From contig JAJPJB010000065.1 of the NCBI GenBank assembly GCA_021324465.1, positions 1-64,000 of the forward strand: a stretch of DNA of 64,000 nucleotides, in the 5' to 3' direction. Positions 51,730 to 62,145 of the stretch are shown in pieces (position 1 is the stretch's first letter; each line of letters starts with the position of its first letter). The position numbers were made by a program, and so were the translations under genes. This stretch comes from Hyphomicrobiaceae bacterium (GTDB taxonomy: Bacteria; Pseudomonadota; Alphaproteobacteria; Rhizobiales; Xanthobacteraceae). The notes beneath the pieces are model-generated. The model did not search any database, had not been told where the DNA came from, and was given only the letters and a program-made list of their open reading frames with translations.

Positions 51730-52839
51730 TCAGCTATCATGCGGCATGCGCAGCACGGGCTTTATGGTCAGGCCGGCCGAGGATTCTTGGGCGGCCCGGT
51801 TGATTTCGGCAAAATCGTAGAATTTTATCATTTTCTCGATCGGAAATTTGCCTTCCATGATCAAGTCGACAAGCCGGGGGATGAATTTTTGCGGGAAGCT
51901 GTCGCCCTGAATCACGCCGCGAACCACGCGTCCTTCATGAATGAAGGGCATGTCAAACGTTACCTCGGTACCCTTGCGCGCGCTGCCGAGAATGACGCAG
52001 GTGCCGCCCGGCATCAGCGCTTCGGCGGCCTCGCGAAGCACCACCGGCAGCGCCGAGGTATCGACCGACGCGCGCACGCCGCGGCCGGCGATCGCACGGA
52101 TTTCGGCGACGACATTGCGGCCAGTGGTGTGATCGATGACATGCGTGGCGCCGAGCTCGCGCGCGAGCGCAAGGCGGTGCGGATGAATGTCGACGGCGAT
52201 GATGGGATCGCAGCCGGCAATCTTCGCCGCGATCAGGGCCGACAGGCCGACTGCGCCGACGCCGAAGACAGCGAAACCATCGCCCGGCTTCGGCTTGATC
52301 ACGTTGAACACCGCGCCGGCGCCGGTCTGGCCGCTGCAGGCGAGCGGGCCGAGCAGCTCGATCGGCGCATCCTTGCGCACCTTCACCGCATAGCGTTCTT
52401 GCGTCAGCGCAAACGTGCCGAACGACGATTGTTGGAAGAATGCGCTGTAGACCGGTTTGCCGTTCTTCGACAGCAGCGTGGAGCCATCGGCGCGCGTGCC
52501 TTTCATCTTCAGATCGAACGCATGCACACAGTAGCTGTGCAGGTCCTGCGCGCAGTTCTCGCACGTGCCGCACCACGGGAATGACATGACGACGTGATCG
52601 CCGGGTGCCAGCCTGCGCACGGCCGTGCCGACAGCATGGACGATGCCGGCGCCTTCGTGGCCGTAAACACCGGGATAGGGCGAGGCGTAATAGCCGTCGC
52701 GGCCATGCAGATCGGTCTGACACATGCCGCTTGCCACAACCCTGACGATCACTTCGTCGGGTCGCGGCGCGCAGAGCTCTACAGTGTCGATGACGAACGG
52801 GCCCGACCTTTCGTTGACGATGGCCGCTTTGATCCGCAT
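51730..52839 (-). CDS. Zinc-dependent alcohol dehydrogenase
   Basis: A 369-aa MDR-family dehydrogenase. Catalytic zinc ligands are in SGMCQTDLHGRDG and the PGVYGHEGAGIV block; structural zinc Cys set in WCGTCENCAQDLHSYC; NAD-binding AVFGVGAVGLSALIAAKIAG with IAVDIHPHRLALARELGA. Closest to class III-like aryl/alkyl alcohol dehydrogenases. Lies 31 bp downstream of a solute-binding protein gene, so the alcohol may be the imported compound or derived from it. Confidence 0.93.
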   Translation of the reverse strand: MRIKAAIVNERSGPFVIDTVELCAPRPDEVIVRVVASGMCQTDLHGRDGYYASPYPGVYGHEGAGIVHAVGTAVRRLAPGDHVVMSFPWCGTCENCAQDLHSYCVHAFDLKMKGTRADGSTLLSKNGKPVYSAFFQQSSFGTFALTQERYAVKVRKDAPIELLGPLACSGQTGAGAVFNVIKPKPGDGFAVFGVGAVGLSALIAAKIAGCDPIIAVDIHPHRLALARELGATHVIDHTTGRNVVAEIRAIAGRGVRASVDTSALPVVLREAAEALMPGGTCVILGSARKGTEVTFDMPFIHEGRVVRGVIQGDSFPQKFIPRLVDLIMEGKFPIEKMIKFYDFAEINRAAQESSAGLTIKPVLRMPHDS

Positions 52840-52870
52840 GGTCCCCGTTCTCAGCCTTTTCTTCGACGCA

Positions 52871-54139
52871 TCATTGCGCGAACGGGTGCTGTAGCTCGCC
52901 GTCCTTGTATTCCGGCGGATAAAGAATGACAGCTTTTCCCGGCTTACGGTACTGGTCGAGATTGCCGCCCTCGATATTCTGGTACTGGATCATCAGAAGC
53001 CGCGGCGTCGCCCATTCGCCTTTGGCGTCGAAGCGGATCGTGCCGACGATGGTGTCGAAAGCGTTCCTGTGGATGTAATCGGCAAGCTTTCCGTCATCCA
53101 GCGAGCCCGTGGCCTTGACGGCCTGCTCGATCACCTGCATCGCCGCAAAGGCGAACGGCGGCTGGTAGAAGCCGAGCGGATCGGTGCCCTGCTGCGGCGC
53201 GCGCGCCTGGTAGATCTTCAAAAACTCCTCGATGCCCGGAAACGACATGGTCGGCGCCGGCACATAGAGATGATAATTCACCACGCGGTCGAGCTTGTCC
53301 GCCAACTGTTGCAAAAAGGTCGCGTATTGCAGCCCGACCATGCCGCCGCCAAACAATTGGGCCTTCAGGCCGATCTCGGTTGCCGCCCGCACGATCCCGA
53401 CCGAATCGAGCGGATAGGACGCGACGAAGACGAGATCTGGATTGGTCGCCTGGATCCCGCGCACGATCGGCGTATAGTCGGTCGTGCTCGGCGGATAAGT
53501 GTGATCATAGACAATGTCAAAGCCTTCCTGTTTGGCGATTGCGCGGGCGCCGGTCATGACATTGTTGGAGAACTCGGCATCGGCGCCGACGATTGCGACG
53601 GTCTTCGGCCGCGGCGTAATGGTCTTGGCGACCTCGAAGAAAGCGCGGCCCATCACGCCCTTCGCATCGGGGCCCCACGCGGCGGTTTGGAAGTAACGCG
53701 GATATTTGAATTCGTCGTTGCTGCCCAGCGCGACCAGCACCATCACCATTTTCTGGCGCTGCATGATCTCCGGCATGGCGGCGACGATCAGATTGGTGGC
53801 GGCGCCCATCAGCAAATCGACCTTGTCCACGTCGAGCAGCTTGGCGTAGATGCCGGGAACTGTGTCGGCCTTGGACTGGTCGTCGTAATAGACGAATTGC
53901 ACCTGACGTCCGAGCAGGCCGCCGCCGGCGTTTACCTGCTCCTGCCAAATTTGCTGTGCCAGCAAATTGGCCTTGCCGGATGAAGCGAGCCCGCCCGTCA
54001 ACGAGGTGCTGAAGCCGATCTTGATCGGATCGGCCGCCTGTGCCGCCGCAGCTGCGCAAAGTACCGCTGCGGTGGCAAGCGCTGCAGCAGATTTTCGCAG
54101 GCAAAATGCAAAGCCGCCACGTGCCGACCGACCGCTCAT
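52871..54139 (-). CDS. ABC transporter substrate-binding protein (branched-chain amino acid/aromatic type)
   Basis: A 422-aa Peripla_BP_6 protein. Signal peptide with cleavage after AAAAAQA, then DPIKIGFSTSLTGGLASSGK, QVQFVYYDDQSKADTVPGIY, LLMGAATNLIVAAMPEIMQ and TVAIVGADAEFSNNV. GGGGAGGATGTC precedes the ATG. No permease or ATPase is adjacent. It leads a three-gene operon with an alcohol dehydrogenase and a cupin; family members bind amino acids or aromatic acids. Confidence 0.92.
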   Translation of the reverse strand: MSGRSARGGFAFCLRKSAAALATAAVLCAAAAAQAADPIKIGFSTSLTGGLASSGKANLLAQQIWQEQVNAGGGLLGRQVQFVYYDDQSKADTVPGIYAKLLDVDKVDLLMGAATNLIVAAMPEIMQRQKMVMVLVALGSNDEFKYPRYFQTAAWGPDAKGVMGRAFFEVAKTITPRPKTVAIVGADAEFSNNVMTGARAIAKQEGFDIVYDHTYPPSTTDYTPIVRGIQATNPDLVFVASYPLDSVGIVRAATEIGLKAQLFGGGMVGLQYATFLQQLADKLDRVVNYHLYVPAPTMSFPGIEEFLKIYQARAPQQGTDPLGFYQPPFAFAAMQVIEQAVKATGSLDDGKLADYIHRNAFDTIVGTIRFDAKGEWATPRLLMIQYQNIEGGNLDQYRKPGKAVILYPPEYKDGELQHPFAQ

Positions 54140-54281
54140 GACATCCTCCCCGGACGTTTTGTTTGCTTATCCGTTGGCCCGGGATTCTCAAAGCCGCCAA
54201 TGCGGCTGTCAATAAAGCCGGCGCTGTATTGTCGGTCTGGCGGAAGGAAAAGGCGGGGGCGGCAGCCCACTGCCAAAAAAG

Positions 54282-57200
54282 TCAGCGCATCGCGGTGCGG
54301 CCGCTCGCGCGCGCCGGCGCTGCGGGCGCGAGCACTGGCGCCGACGGCCGCAAGCCGGGTGGCTGTGATAAGAGCTGCGGCGGCGCAGGAGGCGGCGACG
54401 GTGACGGCGAGGCGCTCGCGGATTCAGGATAGCGCGCCTTCAAATCACGCAGAAAGCCTTCGAGCGTATCGATCGAGGTCGCGGCGTGGGCGATGGAAGC
54501 AAACTGGTCGCCACTCGAGCCGATCGGGGACGAGACGATGTCGAAGACATGCGCGTCGGGGGTCTGCGCCATCTTGGCGGCATATTTCTCGCGGAAGCGG
54601 CCCAGACCGAGCGTATCGCCCGACAGCGCATAGCCGATCTCGGCGCGCAAAATGTCCTGCTGCTCGACATCGCTCAGCGGCGCAAAATCCTTGTAGCGAT
54701 CGCCATACATCAACTCGATTTGTTCCGCCGCCTCATCCCAGCGCTTCGCCGCCCACAGAATATCGGAGCGCAGCCGAATGGCCTCGCGGCCGTCGATATT
54801 GGCGATGACCTCAAGCGCCAGATCATGCCGTCCGAGGTCGGATAGCGCGCGGCCTTCAAGCAGCAGGCGCTGATTGCGCAGCTCGTTCGACAGATCGGCC
54901 ATGCGGGTGGCGCGTAAAGTCGCAAGCGCCCGGTCGGCCTTCCTGTTCATCAGATAGATCACCGCAAGCCGCGTCGCCACTTGCGCCCGCGCGGCGCCTT
55001 GCAGGCGGTGGTCGACCTGGTACTGCAGCAGATCGGCGGCCTGATCGAGAAGATCGACCGAAACCAAGCGCTCGGCGAGCCGCCGGATCATCTCGTCGCC
55101 GCGGCTGCCGACCGGCGTTAATTCGCGAAAGTCGTAGAACAGCGCCAGCGCATCGATCGGCGCCATCGCGTCGCCTTTGGAGGTGAGAAAGAGCGAGTCG
55201 AATGTCGCCGCCGCCTCGTCCTGAATCTGGCGCGTCATCGCCGAATCCGGGTGTGCGGCCATGGCGCTGCGCATCACATAAAAGGCGTCGCGGTAGCGGC
55301 CCTCCTCGGTATAAAGATGCGCCAACACCTTGAGCGCCTCGATTTCGGTCTCATCACCGCGCCAGATCGTGGTGAGCGATTCCAGCTGTGCGATCACATC
55401 GTCGCGCTTGAGATCGCCCAGCCTGTAACGCAGCAGCGTCTCGCGCAGCAGGCCCTGCGCGGCAACGGGACGGTCCCAGGAATCGGCCGCAGTACGGTAC
55501 GCCTGCAGCGCATCTTGGGTGCGCCCCATGCCTTCATCCAGCCGCCCCACCAGGACCGCGATCAGCGGCTGCATCTCGCGCGGCACGCCAATGGTCTGAA
55601 AGTCATTGAGATCGGCGGTCGCGCCGTCGAAGTCGCCAACCTCGATGGCGGAGCGCATTTCGTCCTTGAGCGCGACGCGCTGCAGCTCGATCGGCAGCGT
55701 GGCGACTGCCGCCTCCACGCTTTTAAAGCCCTCGCGTGCCCGCGCCCATTGACCCTGTTGCGCAAAAGCGAGCGCGCGCCACAGCGGCGCGTCATGCTGG
55801 TCGCCGATCCCGGGATTGGACAGATCTTTGAGCGCATCGTCGGGCCGATCCATCATGATTTCGGCAATCGCCCGCAACACGATGGCCGGGACGCCCCTCA
55901 CCGGGGGCTTTTCGTCGGCGATCGCCACATCGAGCACGCCCTTGGCTTCGGCATACATGTCGCGTGCAAGATAGAATCGCGCAAGATCGAGCCGGGGCTC
56001 CATGCGCTTGCCCTCCGGCGCCTGCGCGGCGGCGTAGATCAGATCGGCCTGCCGCCGCATATAGGAGCCTTGGCGATCGGAGCCCCAGGTCTGCGAATCG
56101 AATGTCACCGGCCGATTGGGGCCGTGCAGCAGGGTCTGCAGCGACGGCGACAAGGTCAGGCCCGCCGGGCGGTCCACAACGACCTTGTCGGCTGCAAGCT
56201 TGATGGCGAGGTCGTCGGCGAGCGGCTCGATGGCAATGCCCTGTGTCGACGCCAATGCGCGAAACTCGACGAAGTCGTGTTCGCTGAGGAAGCCGCGCAC
56301 CGGCGCAAAGCCGGTGACGACAAAGAGCATATTGCCGGTCTGCGGATCTTGGATGCGGTGAACCTGCTGCGGCTCGTCAAAAGCGATGGTGATACTCGCA
56401 CGATTGGGCCCGATCATGTTGCGGGCGAGTTCCAGCGCGCGCGATGGCTCGAGCACGGAATCGCCGATCTGGATCGTCCACATCGCGCCATCCGCCATGA
56501 CGCTGGAAAGATGCGGACGATCGAGCTTGAGGCGTATGACAGCGGCTTCATCGACGCGGCTCAGCTCATAGCTGCGAATGGTCCGGCTCGGCTCGCCTTC
56601 AAGGGCGGCAAGGTCGATGGCGGCTTTGCTGTCCAAGACGAGCCAGAGCGTGTCGGCGCGCTGAAATACGGCGATCGGCACCGGCGCTTTGAATGGAAAC
56701 GAGAGCTTCAGGCTAGCGCCATCGCGCGTGAGCTCGACGGCAACACTATTGCGGCCTTTGGCTGCTGGGACAGCAGGTGCGGCCGTCGATGGCGCGGCGG
56801 GCGCCGCGGCAGGCGGCGATGCCGCGGCCTGTGGTCCTGGTGCACCGGCGCTTGGCGGCGCCGCGGCAGCTCGGGTGGCCGGCTGCGGCTCAGACTGTGC
56901 CCCTTGCGCGACCGCCGGCGGCGTGGATTGTGACGGCAATGCAGGGGCGCTGATCGCAGGAACCTGCGGAGCGGGCGGCGCCGCTGCAGGCGTCGCGGCG
57001 GGCGCAACGGCCGCCGCCTGCGGCATCGGCGGAGTCAAGCCGCTCAACGGCACAGAGGGTCGCGGTGCCGGTGGCGCAGGCGAAGGCGGGCGCAGCTCCA
57101 CTGGCACGTTGGAGGCGCCGCCCGGCGTTGGCGCTGCGTCTGACACCGCGGCGTGAATGGCCGCGGCCGCCGCCTCCGGGGTCGGCGTGCCTTCATTGCC

Positions 57201-58061
57201 GCTCTTAGCGAGCGGCACCGACGCGGGCGCGCTTATTGCGTCGAGAGCGACGATATCAACCACATAGCCCTTTTCGTCGCGGAACGTGCGCACGTCGATG
57301 CCGGCGCCCAATGTAAACCGCACCAGCGACGAATCCTTCTCCAATTCGCTGCTGATGCCTTCGACGCCGGGTGGCAGTGCGGCTTGCGCATCGGCAAGAT
57401 CGAAGGTCAACGGCGCGTCGAAATTCAGAACCAAGCGGTCCTTGGCGCGATCGGCCGCCACCGCGGTTTGATTTGACACGTCGAAGACGTAGCGTGTGAA
57501 AGTCGGCTGCGTCGCGACATGAACACGGATCGGCGCCACATATTTGGCCTGCGCCAATTTACGCTCGCGCTGCAGCGCCGCTTCCGCTTCACGCGCGCGT
57601 CGGGCGAGCTCGCTAACGACATCTTGCGGCAAGCTCGGCGGCGGACCGCTCCAGGAATCCGGTAATAGATCGATGAACAGCTTCTCGCCGGCACCCATCA
57701 TATTCACGGTGACGTTCTGCGCCAACGCCATGCGGATGGCCTTGCCGTCAGGATCGCGCCGCGCCGCGCCGATATAGTCCGGCGCTTGCTCGGGAACCCG
57801 CTCTACGGCAACGTCGATCGGCTGTTTGAACGTGATAATCAGCACATGGCCGGAAACGCGCGTGCTGGCATCGATATATTCGCTGGAGCTGAAGAGAAGC
57901 CGGGCATAGCCGCCGCCCACCGTTACCTTCAGGGTGGCCTTGAGCGGCGCGGCTGTGGCGGGCGCGGCGAGTGTCGCGATCAAAAGCGCCGACTGGGCGC
58001 AGCGCCAAAACGATCGGCTGAGGCGACGGCCAACGCTCCGGATGGTGTGACCACGCGCCAT
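54282..58061 (-). CDS. Large secreted tetratricopeptide-repeat protein
   Basis: A 1259-aa exported protein. Residues about 1-35 form a signal peptide (CAQSALLIATLAAPATA). The N-terminal part has a beta-rich AMIN-like segment (LKVTVGGGYARLLFSSSEYI, VVDIVALDAI), a Pro/Ala-rich linker of about 150 residues (around 300-450), a second beta-rich part, and a long TPR-like helical region from about 690 to 1190; the tail is Pro-rich. A CtrA box lies 121 bp upstream of the start. Start is uncertain (frame opens at a TTG at 58082). Likely periplasmic scaffold; link to the flagellum is inferred. Confidence 0.75.
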   Translation of the reverse strand: MARGHTIRSVGRRLSRSFWRCAQSALLIATLAAPATAAPLKATLKVTVGGGYARLLFSSSEYIDASTRVSGHVLIITFKQPIDVAVERVPEQAPDYIGAARRDPDGKAIRMALAQNVTVNMMGAGEKLFIDLLPDSWSGPPPSLPQDVVSELARRAREAEAALQRERKLAQAKYVAPIRVHVATQPTFTRYVFDVSNQTAVAADRAKDRLVLNFDAPLTFDLADAQAALPPGVEGISSELEKDSSLVRFTLGAGIDVRTFRDEKGYVVDIVALDAISAPASVPLAKSGNEGTPTPEAAAAAIHAAVSDAAPTPGGASNVPVELRPPSPAPPAPRPSVPLSGLTPPMPQAAAVAPAATPAAAPPAPQVPAISAPALPSQSTPPAVAQGAQSEPQPATRAAAAPPSAGAPGPQAAASPPAAAPAAPSTAAPAVPAAKGRNSVAVELTRDGASLKLSFPFKAPVPIAVFQRADTLWLVLDSKAAIDLAALEGEPSRTIRSYELSRVDEAAVIRLKLDRPHLSSVMADGAMWTIQIGDSVLEPSRALELARNMIGPNRASITIAFDEPQQVHRIQDPQTGNMLFVVTGFAPVRGFLSEHDFVEFRALASTQGIAIEPLADDLAIKLAADKVVVDRPAGLTLSPSLQTLLHGPNRPVTFDSQTWGSDRQGSYMRRQADLIYAAAQAPEGKRMEPRLDLARFYLARDMYAEAKGVLDVAIADEKPPVRGVPAIVLRAIAEIMMDRPDDALKDLSNPGIGDQHDAPLWRALAFAQQGQWARAREGFKSVEAAVATLPIELQRVALKDEMRSAIEVGDFDGATADLNDFQTIGVPREMQPLIAVLVGRLDEGMGRTQDALQAYRTAADSWDRPVAAQGLLRETLLRYRLGDLKRDDVIAQLESLTTIWRGDETEIEALKVLAHLYTEEGRYRDAFYVMRSAMAAHPDSAMTRQIQDEAAATFDSLFLTSKGDAMAPIDALALFYDFRELTPVGSRGDEMIRRLAERLVSVDLLDQAADLLQYQVDHRLQGAARAQVATRLAVIYLMNRKADRALATLRATRMADLSNELRNQRLLLEGRALSDLGRHDLALEVIANIDGREAIRLRSDILWAAKRWDEAAEQIELMYGDRYKDFAPLSDVEQQDILRAEIGYALSGDTLGLGRFREKYAAKMAQTPDAHVFDIVSSPIGSSGDQFASIAHAATSIDTLEGFLRDLKARYPESASASPSPSPPPAPPQLLSQPPGLRPSAPVLAPAAPARASGRTAMR

Positions 58062-58181
58062 GACCAACTCGAACACACTCAACTCACTCGAACACGCGGG
58101 ACCGCTCGCATGGGCGCCCAGCGGACGCGATCACACAGCCGGTCTGGCAGCCCCCGAAGCCCCTACACTAAAGGGCCGTAC

Positions 58182-58196
58182 TTAATGGCGGCTTAA
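58182..58196. promoter_or_regulatory. CtrA box between TPR protein and corA
   Basis: TTAATGGCGGCTTAA is a perfect TTAA-N7-TTAA. It lies 121 bp before the minus-strand TPR gene start and 116 bp before the plus-strand CorA start, so it could serve either. Confidence 0.6.
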
Positions 58197-58311
58197 TCCA
58201 ATAATTTCAAACTGTTGCTTAGAGTCCTTACGGCGCGCCGGCGCGCTGAAATGCTGCCGAGCTCAGCCCATAGGGATTGCAAGACAAAGCCTAATCGGCG
58301 AACAGTTCGCC

Positions 58312-59262
58312 ATGCTCCGCGCCTTTCCTTCGCATCACGCTCCGGCTGCTTTGTCGCAATGCGCCTGGGTCGATTTGACCGATCCGACCGACGCGGAGCG
58401 CTCCTCGATCGAGACGAGCTTCGGCCTGCGTGTGCCGACGCGAGCGGAAATCGATGAGATCGAGGCGACGAGCCGGCTGCAGCTCGACAACGGTGCGCTC
58501 TACATGACTGCGCCCCTCATCCTTGCCTCAGGCAACGAGCCCTGGATTCCGGCTTCGACCGGATTCGTATTGACAAAGCGCGTCTTGCTGACCGTACGCT
58601 TTGCGCCGTCGCAATATTTCGACACCGTAGTCAAGGAGATAACCGATCTCGAAGCATTCGAGCCTGCGCTGGCCTTTGTCCGCATCCTCGAAGCGCTCAT
58701 CGATCATATGGCGGATCTGCTCGAAGCGAGCAGCGGAGAGCTCGACGAAGTCTCTCATATCATCTTTCGGCCCGGCCCGCCGCGGCGAGGCAAGCTTTCG
58801 CATGAAGCCGCACAACTACGCGAGCTCATGATCCGCACCGGCCGGACCAGTGAACGCATGGCGCGCATTCACTACACCTTGGTCTGCCTTGATCGCATGG
58901 CCAAGTTCGCCGCCGAGCGCGGCCGCGAATGGATCGCACAGAATCTGATCAGCGAGCTGCAATCGGTCTCCTCCGACATCGCTTCGCTGGTGCAGTTTGC
59001 CGATGGGCTGGTAAACCGGGTGCAGCTCCTACAGGACGCCGCGGCCGGTATCATCAATATCGACCAAAACGACGTGATGAAGGTTTTGACCATCGCCTCG
59101 GTGGTCGGCATCCCGCCAGTCCTGGTCGTCGGCATCTACGGCATGAATTTCAAGAATATGCCGGAATACGACTGGAGCTGGGGCTATCCCTATGCCCTGG
59201 TGCTGATGGTCGTCACCGCGCTGCTGCCGCTGATCTGGTTCAAATGGAAGGACTGGATTTAG
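58312..59262 (+). CDS. corA: CorA-family magnesium/divalent-cation channel
   Basis: A 316-aa protein. A soluble N-terminal domain and long stalk helix are followed by two C-terminal membrane helices. The diagnostic GMN motif is in YGMNFKNMPEYDW, after helix one (VLTIASVVGIPPVLVVGI), and helix two is ALVLMVVTALLPLIWFKWKD. Ends with Lys/Trp as usual. It transports Mg2+ (or Co2+/Ni2+). Ribosome site is weak. Confidence 0.94.
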   Translation: MLRAFPSHHAPAALSQCAWVDLTDPTDAERSSIETSFGLRVPTRAEIDEIEATSRLQLDNGALYMTAPLILASGNEPWIPASTGFVLTKRVLLTVRFAPSQYFDTVVKEITDLEAFEPALAFVRILEALIDHMADLLEASSGELDEVSHIIFRPGPPRRGKLSHEAAQLRELMIRTGRTSERMARIHYTLVCLDRMAKFAAERGREWIAQNLISELQSVSSDIASLVQFADGLVNRVQLLQDAAAGIINIDQNDVMKVLTIASVVGIPPVLVVGIYGMNFKNMPEYDWSWGYPYALVLMVVTALLPLIWFKWKDWI

Positions 59263-59493
59263 CGTCGAGCGATGACGCGCTCGACATCAATGCCGCGATC
59301 TACACCATCTCTTAACCTCGTCATGGAAACCACGCTCTGCGGTCGAAGCTGCAGCGGTCGATCGTGGGGAACTCTCGTTAACGCGGCGTTGGTCACGCCG
59401 GCGAAAGTCCGAGCGGCTGAGGGCGGCGCATAATCAGTCAGTTCTTCAAATTGTCATAGAACGAAGACGGATAGGGCGGAATCCGCTGTCAAA

Positions 59494-62139
59494 ATGCTCG
59501 ACGGGCTTCACTCTGAAAAATGGGCTCGTGTGGCGATTGCTTCTGCTTTCGCCCTCGTCGGCATCATTTGGCCCCTCAAGGCTCTCGTCGCCGGCGACGT
59601 CGATGCGCTTGCGCTCCTGATCCTGCCATCGGTCGGGACGATGGCTCTGCTGCTCGCGGGATGCAACTTTCCGCGCAGCAAGCGCGCTGAAATGGATCAC
59701 CAGGCGGCACTCGACACCGCGATCGGCCATATGTCGCAGGGGCTGGTGATGTTCAACTCGTCGAGCCGCCTCGTCCTGTTCAACGCGCGCTACGCCGAGC
59801 TCTATGGGATCCCGCAGGACCGGCTCAAAGTCGGTCTTTCGCTTCGTGACTTGCTGTTGCTTCGCAAAGACAGCGGCTCGTTTCTCGGCGACGTCGACAC
59901 TTACTGCAAATCAATCGCGGCGAATCTTGGCGAAGGCAGGGTGACAAGCCTCGTCGCGCAGACCGGAAACGGCCGCTCGATCCAGATTGTCAATGTCCCG
60001 CTGGCACAAGGCGGCTGGCTCGCGACCCACGAGGATGTCACCGAGAAACTTCGCGCCGAGCAGGCGCTTGCCGCGGCGAAGGCCGATGCGGAGCGCGCCG
60101 AACGCGAAGCGCGCGATGCGCATGCGAGACTGCTCGATGCCCTTGATCTCGTTCCGGAAGGATTGGTGATCTTCGATGCAGATGACCGCTATCTGCTCTG
60201 GAATCAAAAATATGCGGAAATCTACGGCGCCAGCCGCGACCTGCTCGTGCCGGGGGCTGGCTTCGAGGATGTGCTGCGCGCGGGCGTGAAGCGCGGTCAG
60301 TATCCCGATGCAATCGGCCGCGAAGAGGAATGGATTGAAGAGCGGCTCGGGCTGCATGCGCGACCGCAGAGTCAGCATGAGCAGCGGCTGCCGGGCGATT
60401 GCTGGTGCCGCATCGAGGAGCGCCGGAACGAGAAGGGCAGCATTGGCATTCGCATCGACATCACGGAACTCAAGCAGCGCGAGACGCGATTTCGCGTATT
60501 GTTCGAGAGCAATCCGGTGCCGATGTGGGTGTTTGATCGGGAAACGCTGCGATTCCTCGCCGTCAATGACGCGGTGGTCCAGCACTACGGTTATTCGCGG
60601 GAGCAATTCCTGCGCATGACATTGCTCGACATCCGGCCGCGCGAGGACTGGGACAAGCTGCGCGAGATCGCCCGGTCAGAGGACAATTCGCGCAAACAGC
60701 GTGTGTCCTGGCGGCATTTCAAAGCGGACGGATCGCTGATCGAAGTCGAGACCTACGGCCGGACGATTCAATATCAGGGCCGACCGGCGGTCATGATTGC
60801 CGTCATCGATGTGACCGAGCGCAAGAAAGCGGAGCGACGTATCGCTCACATCGCGCTGCACGATACCTTGACCGATTTGCCGAACCGCGCGGCGCTCGAC
60901 GAGCATTTCTCCTCAGTGCTAAAGGCGGCGCAGGACGGCGGAGAGTTTTCGGTACTGTGCATCGATCTTGATCGGTTCAAAGAGATCAACGATCTCTACG
61001 GCCACTCGGTCGGCGACGCCGTATTGTGCGAAATTTCGGCGCGGCTGCGTCAGGCCTGCGGCCCATCGTTCCTCGCCCGCGTCGGCGGCGACGAGTTCAT
61101 CGCTATTGCTTCGGGCAATGACGAAGTCGGAGCGCTGGTCCGACGTCTCGAGGGCACCGCGGAGACCGATATCGCGGTAGCGGGCCACAATTTTCGTCTC
61201 GGCCTGAGCATCGGGATTGCGACCTATCCCAAGGACGGAACGGACGCGACCAAATTGATCGCCAATGCGGATACGGCGCTCTATCGCGCCAAGCACGAAG
61301 GCCGCGGCACCACCCGCTTCTTTACACTCTCCATGGATCAGCAGCTGCGCGCGCGGCGCGATCTCGAGCGCGATCTGCGCGTCGCGATCGAGCGCAACGA
61401 ACTCAGCCTCGCCTATCAGCCACAGGTCCGAGCGGACCGGAGCGTCATCGGCTTCGAGGCGCTGGCACGCTGGCGCCACCCGGCGCGCGGCTGGGTACCG
61501 CCGGCAGAGTTCATCCCGATCGCCGAGGAAAGCGATCTGATCGTGGAGCTCGGCGAATGGGTATTGCGCGAGGCCTGCCAGGAGGCAGCACGCTGGCCGC
61601 AGCCGCTGAAACTCGCCATCAACGTGTCGGCAGTTCAGTTTCGCCGTGGCGACCTGCAGGCCATCCTGCACAATGTCTTGTTGGAATCCGGAGTTGCTCC
61701 GGCCAGGATCGAGCTTGAAATCACCGAAGGCGTATTGATCGAGAACGTGTCGCGGGCCGCCGCGATCTTGCGCAAGCTCAAGACTCTTGGTGTCCGGATC
61801 GCGCTCGATGATTTCGGAACCGGATATTCGTCCTTGTCGTACCTGCAATCGTTCCCGCTTGATCTCATCAAGATCGACCGGACTTTTATCGGCGGGCTCG
61901 ATCGCGAGACCGGTGCTTTGGCGATCGTGCGAGCGGTCATAGGACTGGCGCATGGCCTGCATTTGCCCGTGCTCGCCGAAGGCGTCGAGACCGAGCACCA
62001 ACTTGCCGTTCTTGCGGCGGAAGGCTGCGACGAATTCCAGGGTTATCTGTTCGGCCGGCCCGCTGCGATCGAGCGCTATTGGCGAGCGGTCGGCCGGCCG
62101 GCTGACGGCCGAGCTCACCTGCGCGCGCGAACGGGGTAG
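59494..62139 (+). CDS. PAS-GGDEF-EAL bifunctional cyclic-di-GMP enzyme
   Basis: An 881-aa protein. Two N-terminal membrane helices (VAIASAFALVGIIWPLKAL; LALLILPSVGTMALLLAG), two PAS_7-like domains (GLVMFNSSSRLVLFNARYAE; GLVIFDADDRYLLWNQKYAE), a third PAS (VLFESNPVPMWVFDRETLRF), then GGDEF (intact RVGGDEF near 531) and EAL (intact FEALARWRH near 655, with DDFGTGYSSL, KIDRTFI and EGVET). No RxxD inhibitory site is seen before GGDEF. Both catalytic sites look active, so it could make and break c-di-GMP, affecting motility. It is beside, but convergent with, the motor cluster. Confidence 0.94.
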   Translation: MLDGLHSEKWARVAIASAFALVGIIWPLKALVAGDVDALALLILPSVGTMALLLAGCNFPRSKRAEMDHQAALDTAIGHMSQGLVMFNSSSRLVLFNARYAELYGIPQDRLKVGLSLRDLLLLRKDSGSFLGDVDTYCKSIAANLGEGRVTSLVAQTGNGRSIQIVNVPLAQGGWLATHEDVTEKLRAEQALAAAKADAERAEREARDAHARLLDALDLVPEGLVIFDADDRYLLWNQKYAEIYGASRDLLVPGAGFEDVLRAGVKRGQYPDAIGREEEWIEERLGLHARPQSQHEQRLPGDCWCRIEERRNEKGSIGIRIDITELKQRETRFRVLFESNPVPMWVFDRETLRFLAVNDAVVQHYGYSREQFLRMTLLDIRPREDWDKLREIARSEDNSRKQRVSWRHFKADGSLIEVETYGRTIQYQGRPAVMIAVIDVTERKKAERRIAHIALHDTLTDLPNRAALDEHFSSVLKAAQDGGEFSVLCIDLDRFKEINDLYGHSVGDAVLCEISARLRQACGPSFLARVGGDEFIAIASGNDEVGALVRRLEGTAETDIAVAGHNFRLGLSIGIATYPKDGTDATKLIANADTALYRAKHEGRGTTRFFTLSMDQQLRARRDLERDLRVAIERNELSLAYQPQVRADRSVIGFEALARWRHPARGWVPPAEFIPIAEESDLIVELGEWVLREACQEAARWPQPLKLAINVSAVQFRRGDLQAILHNVLLESGVAPARIELEITEGVLIENVSRAAAILRKLKTLGVRIALDDFGTGYSSLSYLQSFPLDLIKIDRTFIGGLDRETGALAIVRAVIGLAHGLHLPVLAEGVETEHQLAVLAAEGCDEFQGYLFGRPAAIERYWRAVGRPADGRAHLRARTG

Positions 62140-62145
62140 CCGACC

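Noticed and set aside
59286-59376. TTAACC and GTTAACG half-sites before the GGDEF-EAL gene
   Set aside because: Not paired at CtrA spacing, so no regulatory call.
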